This document shows positions 12,701 to 24,353 of a stretch of 64,000 nt of DNA, in pieces. Position numbers and translations under genes: made by a program. Origin of the DNA: Lycium barbarum (taxonomy: Eukaryota; Streptophyta; Magnoliopsida; Solanales; Solanaceae); NCBI RefSeq assembly GCF_019175385.1, contig NC_083342.1, forward strand, positions 119,536,376 through 119,600,375, in the 5' to 3' direction. A model generated the notes under the pieces. It was not told where the DNA came from and did not search any database. It saw only the letters and a program-made list of their open reading frames with translations. Numbering within the stretch: the stretch's first letter is position 1; every line of letters starts with the position of its first letter.

Positions 12701-13263
12701 GGTGGAGCCCCCGGTATCTGGTCCACCCGAGAATTGTATGTCTCGACCCTCTTTTCGGTCGAATCCACCCGTTTCGCCAAAGTCTCGAGCATCTTTAGGA
12801 CCTCTGTCGAGGAGCCAGCTCCGGAGCCGTCGCTCTCGACCATTCGTACTTCGTTTCTTCCGGTTCCGACTGTACCCTTTGCCTTTACCGGCCCTGCTTC
12901 ACCCCTTCCGCTCTGCAGTTGGGCAATTGCTAACCCTTGCTCGGCGATTGCCGCCCTCTGCTCCTGCAGCATTTCAAAAATTAAACGTAAGTTAATGCCG
13001 TCGTTTGGCACGTCCGGTTCTCTCCGGCCCCTATCTCGGGATATCGTAACGGAATGGTGAGTGTTGAGAGGATCGGTGGCCAGTAGGGCGGCGTTCTCCT
13101 GATCTACGGTATTTTGCCGGTTCAGTCCTTCCTTTGAATCAACGGGGTTCGGATCAGCGGGGTTCGGCAATGCCCGCAGTCCGCTCCCTTCGTTTTCCGC
13201 CACGATCTCGGTATTATTGACATGACCGGATTGTTCGACGTCAGCCATTCGGACCGTTTTCAC
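9749..13263 (-). pseudogene. Gypsy gag-protease-RT polyprotein, broken by three stop codons
   Basis: One minus-strand frame runs from the ATG at 13263 to the junction at 9749 and is interrupted by in-frame stops at about 12025-12027, 11287-11289 and 10918-10920. Gag (13263 to about 11600) contains the motif YDGTTDPHEHV and a CEYHGIHGHKTEDC zinc-binding-like segment. Protease has LVDPGSSANII around 11290-11325. RT (from about 10600) shows FLDAYSGYNQI, MPFGLKNAGATYQ and the catalytic YVDDMVVKS. The start of the RNase H connection (FYWTPECQEAL) is the last recognisable part. Family: Ty3/gypsy, likely Tat lineage from the RT style and primer site. Intact flanking frame suggests the stops arose by point mutation after insertion; the middle one is consistent with TGG to TAG. 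Confidence 0.88.
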
Positions 13264-13335
13264 AGAGATGGGTAGGGACGCTTTTGGTTTCGATGAATAT
13301 GGTAGAAATCAAGGCCAAAGACCACTATTATCCTA

Positions 13336-13353
13336 GCCCCACGGTGGGCGCCA
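13336..13353 (-). other. Primer-binding site of the gypsy element
   Basis: The minus strand reads TGGCGCCCACCGTGGGGC, three bases after the LTR end at 13357. This is a common primer-site sequence in plant gypsy elements. Confidence 0.75.
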
Positions 13354-13356
13354 AAC

Positions 13357-14066
13357 TGTTTACCCCGAAATCGGATAATCAATTAAATTTGTAAGTGGGT
13401 ATAGGATATGTGCTCGGATCTTGATGTATGCTAGTTAGAGGAAATGTACATGTGGGAGTTCCTCAATAGGATGGTTAATGGTGGTGATTCGGTATTGACA
13501 CTGATGCCGTAAACAATGTGAGATACTTAATGGAATAAACACAATATAAATGTAGACAAATAGCCTCGGCCGAATCAAGTATTGAAAGAGAGATTGTTTA
13601 TATGAACTATTTTATTACAAGTGTTCTTGGAAAAATGGAAGAGCCAACCCCCTCAAAGGAGGGGGATATGCCCTATTTATAGTAACACACCCATGGTTCT
13701 CCTACAATATGGGTTAATAAAATAATGACAACAAGGACTGTTCTGCACGGATTTGGTGGGATTGGACTGACGGTGCCGCCTGACACACGCAAGGTAGGTA
13801 GTTGACTATTGCAGGACGCTACTGGCGCGTAGCCCGCACACACCGATCACACGGACCAACGGCTACTCGGACTAACGGCCACGAATGCTCGGGTTATCGG
13901 GCTTGGAAGTTCTAAGGATGTCGAAGGCAGACCTGTCGGTGCTCATGCCTAGCTCCGGTTTAAGCATTACCCCGGTCTAGGGTGAACGATATCGCCACCC
14001 CATTCCCATTCCTTGCTCCGGCTTCGTTCCCCCGGTTTGTCTCGTATCCGGTATTTACCGTATACA
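13357..14066 (-). repeat. 5' LTR of the gypsy element
   Basis: About 710 bp, bounded by TGTTTACC and GTATACA on the plus strand, so it carries TG...CA ends and short imperfect inverted termini. The partner LTR is not in the window, so length and target duplication cannot be confirmed. Confidence 0.75.
13674..13681 (-). promoter_or_regulatory. TATA box in the gypsy LTR
   Basis: The minus strand reads TATAAATA (followed by GGGC), about 320 bp before the LTR end and upstream of gag in the transcribed direction. Confidence 0.5.
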
Positions 14067-15018
14067 CTGAGAAATCCTTAATCGTGGAAAAAAAAATCCA
14101 TTATTAATCCATAATTTCACATTGTGAGAGTAGTTCTTCCGATAAAAATTATGAGATCTTGATTTGTACAGAAGTTGAATTTCCAGAGAGTGGTTGTATG
14201 GATTTATCTTTCATTACAACTTCCCACAGATCATAAGGTTCAAGATAAGACTTCATTGTAACTTCCAAAATTTGATAGTTTTCACCAGTAAAAGTTTGTG
14301 GGGGCATAGAAAGAGAGATTATTGCTTGTAATGGTCTGAAATAAGATTAAAAATAATATGGGTTAAAAATTGATTTAAAATTGCCTTGAAAATTAGTATG
14401 GGTTAAAAGTGGTTGATAGCTTCTTTTTTAATAAAATTAAATTGCAGATCCATTGAGATCAAATAAACTAAACAGAAAATTAAAGAACGAATAAATTATA
14501 ACTCTTTATATTGATTTTTGAATTGTTTCTTATGTTGAAAAATAAAAGACTATATCACTATTTGTAGAGAAATAAAGAGAATAAAATAAAAGAAAATATA
14601 TTATTTTCCTTATAAATACTAAATTAAAAGAAAATTAAGTATTCTATAATTAATGTAGTAACTAGACTTGCAAGGAAAAATAAATATATCTAGACTAATT
14701 ATATAGTAAGTATTCTGCTATTAATGTAAATCATAAAATATAATAAAGTAATTCTAACAGCCATCCTACTATTAGTTACGCGACAATTTTAAATTTTGAA
14801 GTTAATTTTTCTCCAGTACTTGAGGGCTAGAAAGTTTCAAGATTTTATGGCAAAAGATAGAACTCACTTGGAAAAAGCTTCCCACTTTGAATTGGAAGAT
14901 TAAAATCACACTTTTTATTTATTTGAAACACTGATATCATTAATTGAATAACATCATAAGAACCAAAGTTGAAATTATGTAATAACTCAAAAACTATAAT
15001 TACCATTTTTCTTTAAAA
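14067..15018. other. AT-rich intergenic sequence, no gene seen
   Basis: No frame of note. A short direct repeat (AGTATGGGTTAAAAGTGGTT-like) occurs at about 14358 and 14396. Otherwise there is nothing I can assign. Confidence 0.6.
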
Positions 15019-15046
15019 CTAGTATACGTACCCGCGCGATGCGCGG
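15019..15046 (-). mobile_element. Helitron 3' terminus (minus strand)
   Basis: The minus strand reads CCGCGC-ATC-GCGCGG, 9 bases, then CTAG, with host T next. A GC hairpin about 10 nt before a CTRR end flanked by T is the Helitron 3' signature. The body would extend right from here. I could not identify the 5' TC end, so its length is unknown. Confidence 0.65.
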
Positions 15047-15280
15047 TCAGTTGATTAACGTAATCATGAGTATACAGGTTTATTGAACAATTTCAAGATT
15101 CGGCTTGTTGAAAAATAATATTGTAAAACTTACATGATAGAATGTTAAGATATTTCGTACCTCGACGGATTATACTATTATAGTAGTTAACAATTGTGAA
15201 AAACATCAATTGTCCTCTTTTCAACCAAGTTTTGGAGAATTCTGTACAAATAAATGAAAAGTCTTCAAATTATATTTCAC

Positions 15281-15286
<6 letters not shown>

Positions 15287-15316
<30 letters not shown>
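15287..15316. repeat. (TA)n microsatellite
   Basis: Pure TA run left of the fold-back element, mirrored by 15812-15846 on its right. The element probably inserted into a TA repeat. Confidence 0.85.
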
Positions 15317-15318
<2 letters not shown>

Positions 15319-15808
15319 GAAAAAGGGTCAAAATTACCCCTGAACTTTGGAAAATAATTTATCCATACCCTTCGTTATACTTTAGGATCAATTATACCCT
15401 TACTGTTATACTATGGGGTCAATGATACCCTTATGTCTAACAGCTGCCACGTGACATCATCCTAGCCCTTCAAAATTATTTTCCCCTCAAATAACTTTTT
15501 ACCTACTAAAATAACCCAACCTGGCCCGAATTTTTTTTTCCAGCCAACGGGTAATGGGTTGGGTCCGTATCACTTTGGCTGGAAAAAAAAAATTCGGGTC
15601 GGGTCGGGTTGGGTTATTTTAGTGGGTAAAAAATTATTTGAGGGGAAAATAATTTTGAAGGGCTGGGATGATGCCACGTGGCAGCTGTTAGACATAAGGG
15701 TATAATTGACCTCATAGTATAACGGTAAGGGTATAATTGGCCCTAAAGTATAACGAAGGGTATGTATGAACTATTTTCCAAAGTTCAGGGGTAATTTTGG
15801 CCCTTTTC

Positions 15809-15811
<3 letters not shown>
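15317..15811. mobile_element. Fold-back MITE, arms of about 230 bp
   Basis: The left arm (15317-15545) is the near-exact inverse of the right arm (15575-15811), leaving a loop of about 30 bp. Ends read CGAAAAAGGGTCAAAATTAC and its inverse with two changes. Both flanks are (TA)n, so a 9-bp duplication cannot be separated from the repeat. Terminal words resemble those of 36291-37147, which has a clear 9-bp duplication, so a MULE-type origin is inferred. Confidence 0.8.
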
Positions 15812-15846
<35 letters not shown>

Positions 15847-15850
<4 letters not shown>

Positions 15851-17966
15851 TTATTTTTAAATTTTATTTTTATAGAGTTGTACTTACCCTTTCTCTTCCT
15901 CCATCATGGCCTTAATGAAGGAGTAGAGCGCAACTCCAGAAATTGCAATGCAGGTTCTAACATAAGATTTAATGTTAAGTTTTGTTGCGTTCACATAGTG
16001 TCATTTGGATTTCCTCATCATGATACCAGTAACATAGTGTATTCTACTGATATTGAAAATAATAATTAACGAAAAGTGGAAGGACAATATACGAATGAGA
16101 AAACAAACTTTATACTAAAACAATGTCAACTATAATATGTGTATTGCGGAAAGATCCCAGAAGGCAGACTTTCCTCACAACTTACAATTTACTCCAAATA
16201 ATTCACAAGACTCTTTAGAAACTTTAGGGAAAGAATGGAATTTTGACAAACAAAGGTAGTAGAAAACAAATAACGACGCCTCAGTTCCAAGAAAGTTTGG
16301 ATCGGATAAATAAATCCTCACCAACTTTATAAAACATAAGAACCTATAATGACACTGACATGAAACTATCTCACCTACTACTAATATTCTGGATTAAATA
16401 TTGATAAAGATACTCTTTTAAGAGTTGAAGTTTTAAATAAGATAGTACTTAATAACATTGTAATTTTTTCGAAGAGATCTATGATGTCATCAAACTGTAA
16501 AGATAACAGGCCGTCGTTTACATATACACAAATAATTACTTCACTATATAAGAAATTTTTACCTCTGGCCCTTTGACATTTTTTCATTTTTCCTTCTCTA
16601 ACAGACATAGCCTGTAACAATTCACTTGATCAGTCACCTTAAGTGTCAGCATTCTTGCCATTCTCAGTGATTGTGCATTAGCAATGTAAAAAAGCCTGTG
16701 ACTACCGGAGAAACATAGGAAGAAGCTATCCATCTACAACAAAATGTTCTAACTAAATCAGCCTGGGCAATATGTCAGGGTAATAATCATGTTAAATTTT
16801 TTTCACATCATCTCAAAATCAATTATACTTATATATCTATATTTTTATGTTTATACTCTTAATTCAGTGTCTCTAAGAATAAAGTAATATAATAAATAAG
16901 TAAATTAATTACTAACTTTCATGCATTTTATGATACGAAAATTTAAAATTAAGTGCGAATTTTAAGCTAATAAGGTTTGTGTTTATTCATTTAATGAGAG
17001 AACCTTGGTATAGTTTTTTTCAGTTTTTTTTTTATCAGATATTCATTGTCCATCAATGCAATCACCAAGTTCTTTGGCCGATCTATGAATATTCCTCTAA
17101 CCTTGGTTCACATTAAATAATTCAATCTATTAGACAAATGCGGAAATACCCATCAAAGCAATAATAAGGGAATTTAAACATAATAAATCAGAATAGAAAA
17201 CTATAAAAAGGCATTTACCATTTTTCAGATTCGTTTTTAGAATTATTTTCCTGGGAATCTCTTTCCCTTTGTCCTTCATTCTCTTTTGACTTTGAAGAGA
17301 TGAGTTATAGCATCTCTTCAATTTCTTTTGAAAGTGATGGAACCAAAAGAAGAAACGAACGTTTATATTTTAAAAGGGTTGAAATGAAATAATCCATAAT
17401 TGAATTTTATACTTGCTGTAAATGAGAATAAGCAATTTGATATAATCTGTTATTTAAAAGAACAAATGAAGTAATTAGATATAATGGAATAATAAATGCA
17501 CTTAATCTACGTGAATGGTGTATCTTTTCAAAACACTGTGTATATTAGAAAAAAGATGGGATATTTATGATATCCTTATCTTATAATCTCTATATATTTG
17601 AGTTGAGGAAAATATTTGAAACAGATGAGATCAATTCAAATTTAAATATAGTAAAACGGAGACCAAAAGGTTGGGTTTTAGACTTTAGTTATAGTAAATA
17701 CATATTTTTTATTTTTTAATCTTTGCTCAAAACTTTTTCATTATCTCTGTTTACTTTTGATTTATCTTTTACGATTCGTGTTACGTGGTCTTAGCCACAT
17801 GATGCTTATCTTTTAGTTTTAGTAAGCATCAATCACATTAGTAAGATTTACGGACAAAGATGGTACCTTCAGAAGCATTGTGACATAATGCATAAAAGGC
17901 AATCACGTCTTGCAATGTTGAAGACAATATTGTTACCAAAACTTTCAAGTTGTGCCATAAACTACA
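15847..17966. other. AT-rich sequence with no recognisable gene
   Basis: Small frames at 15797-16069, 16381-16620 and 17130-17321 lack domains and are not called. Part of this stretch may be the body of the Helitron whose end is at 15019. Confidence 0.5.
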
Positions 17967-18507
17967 TGTTAGGTGTGGAATTGGCCAAACAAGTCAATTC
18001 TTTTGTTCACATAGTCGTGATGTAAGCGCTTACCTCATAATAGTCGTGATGTAAGCGCTTACCTCATCATAGGAAATTCATTCCTATAAATAGGTAGCTT
18101 ATGGTTCATTTGTAAGATATCATTAAGATCATTTGCTATACACATCCCAAGAGAGAAAAAATCTAAGAGAAATACTCTTAGTGAAAGGCCTAAGTAAGAG
18201 AAGGTCTTTGAGAGAATTTTCTGTGGTAAAATTCTTGAGTGTAATTGGGGTTGGGGTTGTGAGGTTGAGTGTTGTAAACACTTGTAATATTTCTTCTTTA
18301 ATAAGATCTGCAGCAGCAACGTGGACGTAGCTCTCACATTGAGGGTGAACCACTATAAATCTGTGTGTGTTATTTATTCTTCGCTTACATCACGGCGTAA
18401 GTAGGTTCTGTCTAAGGAGGTTGGTATTTAAGTGGTCCAGCTGTGACTCTCCAATCTTTCCTGCGAACCTGCTTACAAAGGTCGGATTTGGGATTTAAAT
18501 CCTAACA
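17967..18507 (+). repeat. Copia 5' LTR
   Basis: It has a TATA box (TATAAATA, 18085-18092) and upstream a 29-bp tandem duplication (18011-18039, 18040-18068). Each copy contains the 12-bp palindrome GTAAGCGCTTAC. A 13-bp inverse of part of that unit (CGCTTACATCACG, 18382-18394) lies downstream of the TATA box. Confidence 0.95.
18011..18092 (+). promoter_or_regulatory. Copia LTR promoter: duplicated palindromic element and TATA box
   Basis: Two 29-bp direct repeats end about 17 bp before TATAAATA. Tnt1 and Tto1 of tobacco also carry short repeated enhancer boxes in U3 that respond to stress. Similar behaviour here is inference from position only. Confidence 0.6.
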
Positions 18508-18548
18508 ACTGGTATCAGAGCAACAGGTTGTGTTGTGATTTAGAAACG

Positions 18549-21500
18549 ATGGGAGGCGAAGATGGTACGACGCACGGCATCGGTAAATTCGATGGTACAG
18601 ATTTTGCGTTCTGGAGAATGCAAATTGAAGATTATTTATATGGCAGAAAGCTTCATGAACCTATGAGTCCGAAACCAGAGGAGATGAAGCAAGCAGATTG
18701 GGATCTCCTCGACAGACAAGTTCTGGGAGTCATTCGACTGACGCTGTCGAAGAACGTTGCTCACAACGTGGCAAAGGAGAAGACCACCGCAGATATGATG
18801 AAGGTATTGTCTGACATGTATGAGAAACCTTTGGCAAATAATAAGGTATTTCTCATGAAGAAACTATTTCATCTAAAGATGATGGAAAATGCTCATGTTG
18901 CTGCACACATAAATGAATTCAATACCATTGTAAATCAATTGTCATCGGTAAAAATTGACTTCGATGATGAAGTGCAAGCTCTAATTTTGTTGGCATCCCT
19001 ACCAAATAGCTGGGAGCCAATGAGAGCAGCGGTTAGTAATTCTGTCGGCAGTGACAAACTAAAGTTCAACGATGTTAGGGATCGTATCCTTGCTGAGGAG
19101 GTGCGCAGGACAGATTCGGGAGAGGCATCGACGAGTTCTGCTTTTAATGTTGAAAACAAAAGCAGAAATTATGACAGAAACTACAACCGAAATAGGGGCA
19201 GATCGAAGTCAAGGAATGGCAGGGGTCAATCCAGACCAGGACGAACACATGAGTGTTGGAACTGTGGAAAACCAGGTCACTTCAAGAAGAACTGCAGGGC
19301 GCCAAAGAAGGAGGACAACAAGGGGGCTGGAATCAACGCTGCTACGGAAGACATTGGCGATGCGTTGTTGCTATCGGTTGACAGCCCGATAGACTCTTGG
19401 GTGCTTGACTCAGGAGCGTCCTTTCATACCACCCCACATCATGATATAATGACAAACTACGTGGCTGGGAATCTCGGCAAAGTTTATTTAGCCGATGGAG
19501 AGCCGCTAGACGTTGTTGGCACGGGAGACATTAATTTGAAGATGTCAAATGGATCCTCGTGGAAGATTACAAAAGTTAGACATGTTCCAAAGTTGATGCG
19601 AAACCTGATTTCAGTAGGTCAGCTTGATGATGAGGGATATGATCTCAACTTTGGTAATGGGTCTTGGAAGGTGGCGAAAGGTGATATGGTAGTTGGCCGA
19701 GGAAAGAAGATTGGCACTCTCTACATGACGGATAGCTGTCGTGATACTGTTGTTGTGGTTGACAACACAAAGAAGACAGATTTGTGGCATTGTCGGCTGG
19801 GGCATATCAGCCAGAAGGGGATGAAGCTGTTGGTGACAAATGGTTTAATTCCGGAGCTGAAGACGGTGGACCTTCATACGTGTGAGAGCTGCATTCTCGG
19901 AAAACAAAAGCGAGTAAGCTTCTCAAGTGCAGGCAGAGAGTTGAAGGTCGAAAAGCTGGAATTGGTGCACACAGATGTGTGGGGACCTACCACTGTACCC
20001 TCCCTTGGAGGATCACACTACTACGTGACCTTCATTGATGATTCAACCAGGAAGGTATGGGTTTATTTTATGAAAAATAAATCCGATGTGTTTAGTGTAT
20101 TCAAAAGATGGAAATCCATGGTCGAGAATGAAACAAACCTCAAGTTGAAGTGTTTGAGGTCCGACAACGGCGGAGAATACACTGATGGTGATTTCAAACG
20201 GTACTGTGCCGATAATGGGATCAAGATGATGAAGACTATTCCTGGAACGCCGCAACAGAATGGAGTAGCTGAAAGAATGAACCGAACGTTGAACGAGCAT
20301 GCTCGGAGTATGAGAATACACTCTGGACTGCCCAAGACATTCTGGGCAGATGCAGTCAATACCGCGACCTTCTCAATTAACCGAGGACCGTCAGTTCCCT
20401 TGGATTTCAGAATTCCAGAAGAAGTCTGGAGTGGCAAGAAGGTAAATCTTTCATTTCTGAAAGTGTTCGGTTGCTTATCATATGTTCATAATGATGATAC
20501 GGCTAGAAGCAAGCTTGATCCAAAATCAAAGAAGTGTTAATTTATTGGCTATGGTGACACCGAGCTTGGGTACCGATTTTGGGATGAACAAAATCGGAAG
20601 ATCATCCGAAGCAGGAATGTTGTCTTTAACGAAGAGGTACTGTACAAAGACAAGCTGCAAAAGAATTCAGAATGTCAGGACAAGGAATCGGAAATAGTCG
20701 ATTTGAGGGACTTTCCGGCACCTGAGCCGCAGCCAGGTACAACCGAGGCAGAGGAACAAACAATTCGAGAAGGTGCTGATGAAAGTGCTGATTCTGAAAC
20801 AAATGAACAGACGCCAATCACAGAGCTGCGTAGATCATCCAGGATCAGGAAGCCGCTTCACATGTACTCTCCATCCCTCAACTACATTCTACTCACTGAT
20901 AGAGGGGAGCCGGAATGTTATGAAGAAGCAATGCAAGTCGATGAATCGACTAAGTGGGAGCTGGCAATGAAGGATGAAATGGATTCACTATCGGCAAATC
21001 ATACATGGGAATTATCCGAGTTGCCAAAGGATAAAAAGGCATTGCAAAACAAATGGGTTTATCGGATAAAGGAAGAACCCAATGGAAGCAAGCGTTATAA
21101 AGCAAGGCTGGTTGCAAAGGGATTTCAACAGAAAGAAGGCATTGACTATACGGAGATCTTCTCTCCCGTAGTCAAGATGGTGACTATCAGAACTGTTCTT
21201 GGGCTGGTAGCAAAGGAAAATCTACATCTGCAACAGATGGACGTGAAAACTGCATTTCTTCACGGTGATCTAGACGAGGAAATCTACATGCGACAGCCAG
21301 AGGGATTCAAAATCAAAGGAAAGGAGAATCTGGTGTGCAAACTTCAAAAGAGTCTGTATGGACTAAAACAGGCTCCAACACAGTGGTATTTAAAGTTTGA
21401 CAGCTTTATGAAGAAAGCTGATTTTTCAAGGTGCGAGGCAGATCACTGCTGTTACTTCAAAAAATTTGAAGACTCGTACATGATACTGCTACTCTATGTC

Positions 21501-22454
21501 GACGACATGCTAATCGTAGGAGCAAACCTACAGGAGATTGATCGGTTGAAAAAAGGGTTATCGGAAGAGTTTGCAATGAAGGATTTGGGAGCTGCAAAGC
21601 AAATCCTTGGGATGAGAATCGACCGAAGCAAGGAGGGCATCAAACTCTCACAAGAAGAATATGTGAGGAAAGTTATCAAAAGGTTTAACATGCATGATGC
21701 CAAGCCAGTCAGCACTCCCTTGGCTGGATACTTTCGGTTGTCAAAGGATCAGTCGCCGACAACCGAGGATGAGAAGAAGCAGATGGACAAGATACCTTAT
21801 GCATCTGCAATCGGTAGTCTTATGTATGCGATGATATGTACAAGGCCAGACATTGTACATGCAGTGGGAGTTGTCAGCCGATTTATGAGCAATCCGGGAA
21901 AGCAACACTGGGAAGCTGTGAAGTGGATATTCAGATATCTGAAAGGCAGCTCGAGTTCAGCTCTGTATTTCCGAAAATCAAAAACAGGATTGCAAGGGTA
22001 TGTTGATGATGACAACGGTGGTGATATTGATAGCAGAAAGAGCACATCCGGGTATGTTTACACCTTCGGAGGTACTGCAATCTCTTGGGTTTCCAAGTTG
22101 CAAAAGATAGTAGCTCTCTCTAGTTGTGAGGCTGAGTACGTTGCTGTGACGGAGGCCACAAAGGAAATGATGTGGCTACAATCTTTTCTGCGGGAATTGG
22201 ATCAGGACCACGAGGGAAGTGTGCTATATTGTGATAGCCAAAGCGCCATTCATTTGGCAAAGAACCCGGTTTACCATGCTCGAACGAAGCACATACAACT
22301 CCGGTACCATTTCATTAGATCAGCTTTGGAAGATGGAGCGCTGGTGCTTGAGAAGATCGCAGGGAGTCAGAATCCAGCAGACATGCTGACAAAGGCAGTG
22401 ACGATAGACAAATTGAAGCTATGCTCAACTTCAGTTGGCCTGCACGAAGTATGA
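18549..22454 (+). pseudogene. Copia gag-pol polyprotein with one in-frame stop
   Basis: The natural start is the ATG at 18549. The frame is open to TAA at 20538-20540, then continues in the same frame to 22454 (about 1,300 codons). Gag: FDGTDFAFWRMQIEDYL near the N-terminus and zinc knuckle CWNCGKPGHFKKNC at about residue 235. Protease: WVLDSGASFH at about residue 285. Integrase: HCRLGH...CESC zinc finger, then the catalytic core from HTDVWGP. RT: KARLVAKGFQQKEGIDYTE and YVDDMLIVG. RNase H: SSCEAEYVA and YCDSQSAIHLAKNP. All domains are present in copia order (integrase before RT). The stop falls between integrase and RT in the conserved K-K-C-x-F-I-G-Y-G segment, so RT and RNase H would not be made without readthrough. 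Confidence 0.93.
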
Positions 22455-22524
22455 AAGTAGGAAAGAGCTGCTGCATCGATCAAAGTGTGAAGACAAATTA
22501 AAATTAGTCTTCAAGTGGGAGATT

Positions 22525-23065
22525 TGTTAGGTGTGGAATTGGCCAAACAAGTCAATTCTTTTGTTCACATAGTCGTGATGTAAGCGCTTACCTCATAATA
22601 GTCGTGATGTAAGCGCTTACCTCATCATAGGAAATTCATTCCTATAAATAGGTAGCTTATGGTTCATTTGTAAGATATCATTAAGATCATTTGCTATACA
22701 CATCCCAAGAGAGAAAAAATCTAAGAGAAATACTCTTAGTGAAAGGCCTAAGTAAGAGAAGGTCTTTGAGAGAATTTTCTGTGGTAAAATTCTTGAGTGT
22801 AATTGGGATTGGGGTTGTGAGGTTGAGTGTTGTAAACACTTGTAATATTTCTTCTTTAATAAGATCTGCTGCAGCAACGTGGACGTAGCTCTCACATTGA
22901 GGGTGAACCACTATAAATCTGTGTGTGCTATTTATTCTTCGCTTACATCACGGCGTAAGTAGGTTCTGTCTAAGGAGGTTGGTATTTAAGTGGTCCAGCT
23001 GTGACCCTCCAATCTTTCCTGCGAACCTGCTTACAAAGGTCGGATTTGGGATTTAAATCCTAACA
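22525..23065 (+). repeat. Copia 3' LTR
   Basis: Same length as the 5' LTR, with four substitutions. The TATA box is at 22643-22650, and the duplicated palindromes and inverse copy are kept. Confidence 0.95.
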
Positions 23066-23070
23066 CTACA

Positions 23071-24050
23071 TACGTAACATTATGAATTTCAAAACAACAA
23101 TTTTAACAAATTCTCGATATCATCATTCTACAAATTATTATTATTGTTGGATATTGGGCCCGGGTCGCTCCATGTGGACTGACCCAACCCGGTTAGTAGA
23201 GATAAAGAATAAAAGAAGTTATTATATGAGAAATTATTTTTTAAATCAGATAACCCCACTTAAGAGAAACTGTATTACGTGAATAATATGGAACGGTTTC
23301 TTCTCCATAACCTCTGTCTCTCTTCTACAAAAGAGCAGAACAACACATATGTGTAGATATGCAAAAATTTCTTCTTCTTTCAATCTGCCTAAAAATACAC
23401 ATATAGAAAAGGAATTTACTTCGTGGAATACTAACTTCGTTTCCTGGAGAATCGAGGTTGGACTTGTGGCAATTCTTTGGTGGTAATTACAACGATTTTC
23501 GCTGCACCAAAAAGATACGCAATCCGTTGTTATTGCCCCGTTATGATTTTCTACAATTATTATTATTAATAATAATAATAATAAGAAGACGAAAATCTAA
23601 AGAGAGCGAAATTGCAGGGGAATAGGAAGATTGGCATACCACCTGCTATTAGTTCGATATCGTCATCGACTTCTGCTATCAATTCAGTTGGGTCTTTTAA
23701 GCACTGGAAAAATCTTCATTGTGATGACATTTGGTGAGACGCTCAAGGAAAGACAACGCTATTTTTTTTTATTTTGCAAAGTTAGACAGAGAAAAAGAAT
23801 ATTACAAAGGAAGAAAATGACCATCTAAATAGAAACATTTACCCGCAAAATCTCAGCAAAAGAAGCTTCAATTCGGTCGTTATTCCAAAGCTTCAGCATG
23901 AGCACAGTCAAGTGAAATACTTTTGGTTTAATAAAGATGGACTTCTCAATTCCCAAATCTGTTAGAGTAGGAAAACATTGATCAATTTTGCCAGAGATTA
24001 AGACATAAGGAATGATGCAACGAGCCCCAGTTGAAAGACAGGGATATATT
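23071..24050. other. Intergenic sequence, no gene seen
   Basis: It contains a short (ATT)n/(AAT)n run at about 23560-23583 and small frames with no domain (23082-23282, 23631-23828). Confidence 0.5.
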
Positions 24051-24052
24051 AG

Positions 24053-24353
24053 CCTGTTTGGCCAAGCTTTTAAAATCAGCTTAGTTTAAAAAGTATTTTT
24101 TTAAAAGTGCTTTTCAAAAAAACACTTTTAGCGGAAAGCAGTTTGTATTTGGCCAATTAATTAAAAAAATACTTTTGAGCAGTTATTAGTGTTTGGCCAA
24201 ACTTTTAAAAAGTGCTTCTATTTGTATTTTTCTCAAATGTACTTTTTAAAAAAATGCTTTTGGGTAAAAGCTATCTTTTTTAGCTTCCGAAAAACTGCTT
24301 CTGCTACTCTTCAAAAACACTTATTTTCTCCCAAAAACTTGGTCAAACACCTC
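24053..24353. mobile_element. hAT-like MITE, imperfect
   Basis: The left end, GCCTGTTTGGCCAAGC, and the right end, GTTTTTGAGAGG-like on the opposite strand with CTTGGTCAAACAC, form diverged inverted ends around internal AAGTGCTTTT repeats. This fits a MITE type common in Solanaceae. The target duplication is not clear. Confidence 0.45.

Larger units (their letters stand above)
9747..14066 (-). mobile_element. Truncated Ty3/gypsy retrotransposon, interrupted by the Ogre/Tat-like element
   Basis: Reading on the minus strand: 5' LTR (14066-13357), primer site (13353-13336), gag, protease and reverse transcriptase. The sequence then stops at the edge of the LTR at 9746, in the RT-RNase H connection. 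RNase H, integrase and the 3' LTR are absent from the window. Because the neighbour is a complete LTR in the other orientation, the simplest reading is that it inserted here and the rest of the gypsy element lies left of base 1. Confidence 0.85.
17967..23065 (+). mobile_element. Near-intact Ty1/copia retrotransposon (Tork/Tnt1 type), 5,099 bp
   Basis: Two 541-bp LTRs (17967-18507, 22525-23065), each TGTTAGG...CCTAACA, differ at four positions by eye. They are flanked by a perfect 5-bp target duplication, CTACA (17962-17966 and 23066-23070). A TGGTATCAGAGC primer site for initiator tRNA-Met starts at 18510, and a purine tract (about 22514-22521) precedes the right LTR. The interior has one gag-pol frame with one stop. 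LTR difference of about 0.7% indicates a recent insertion. Confidence 0.96.
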
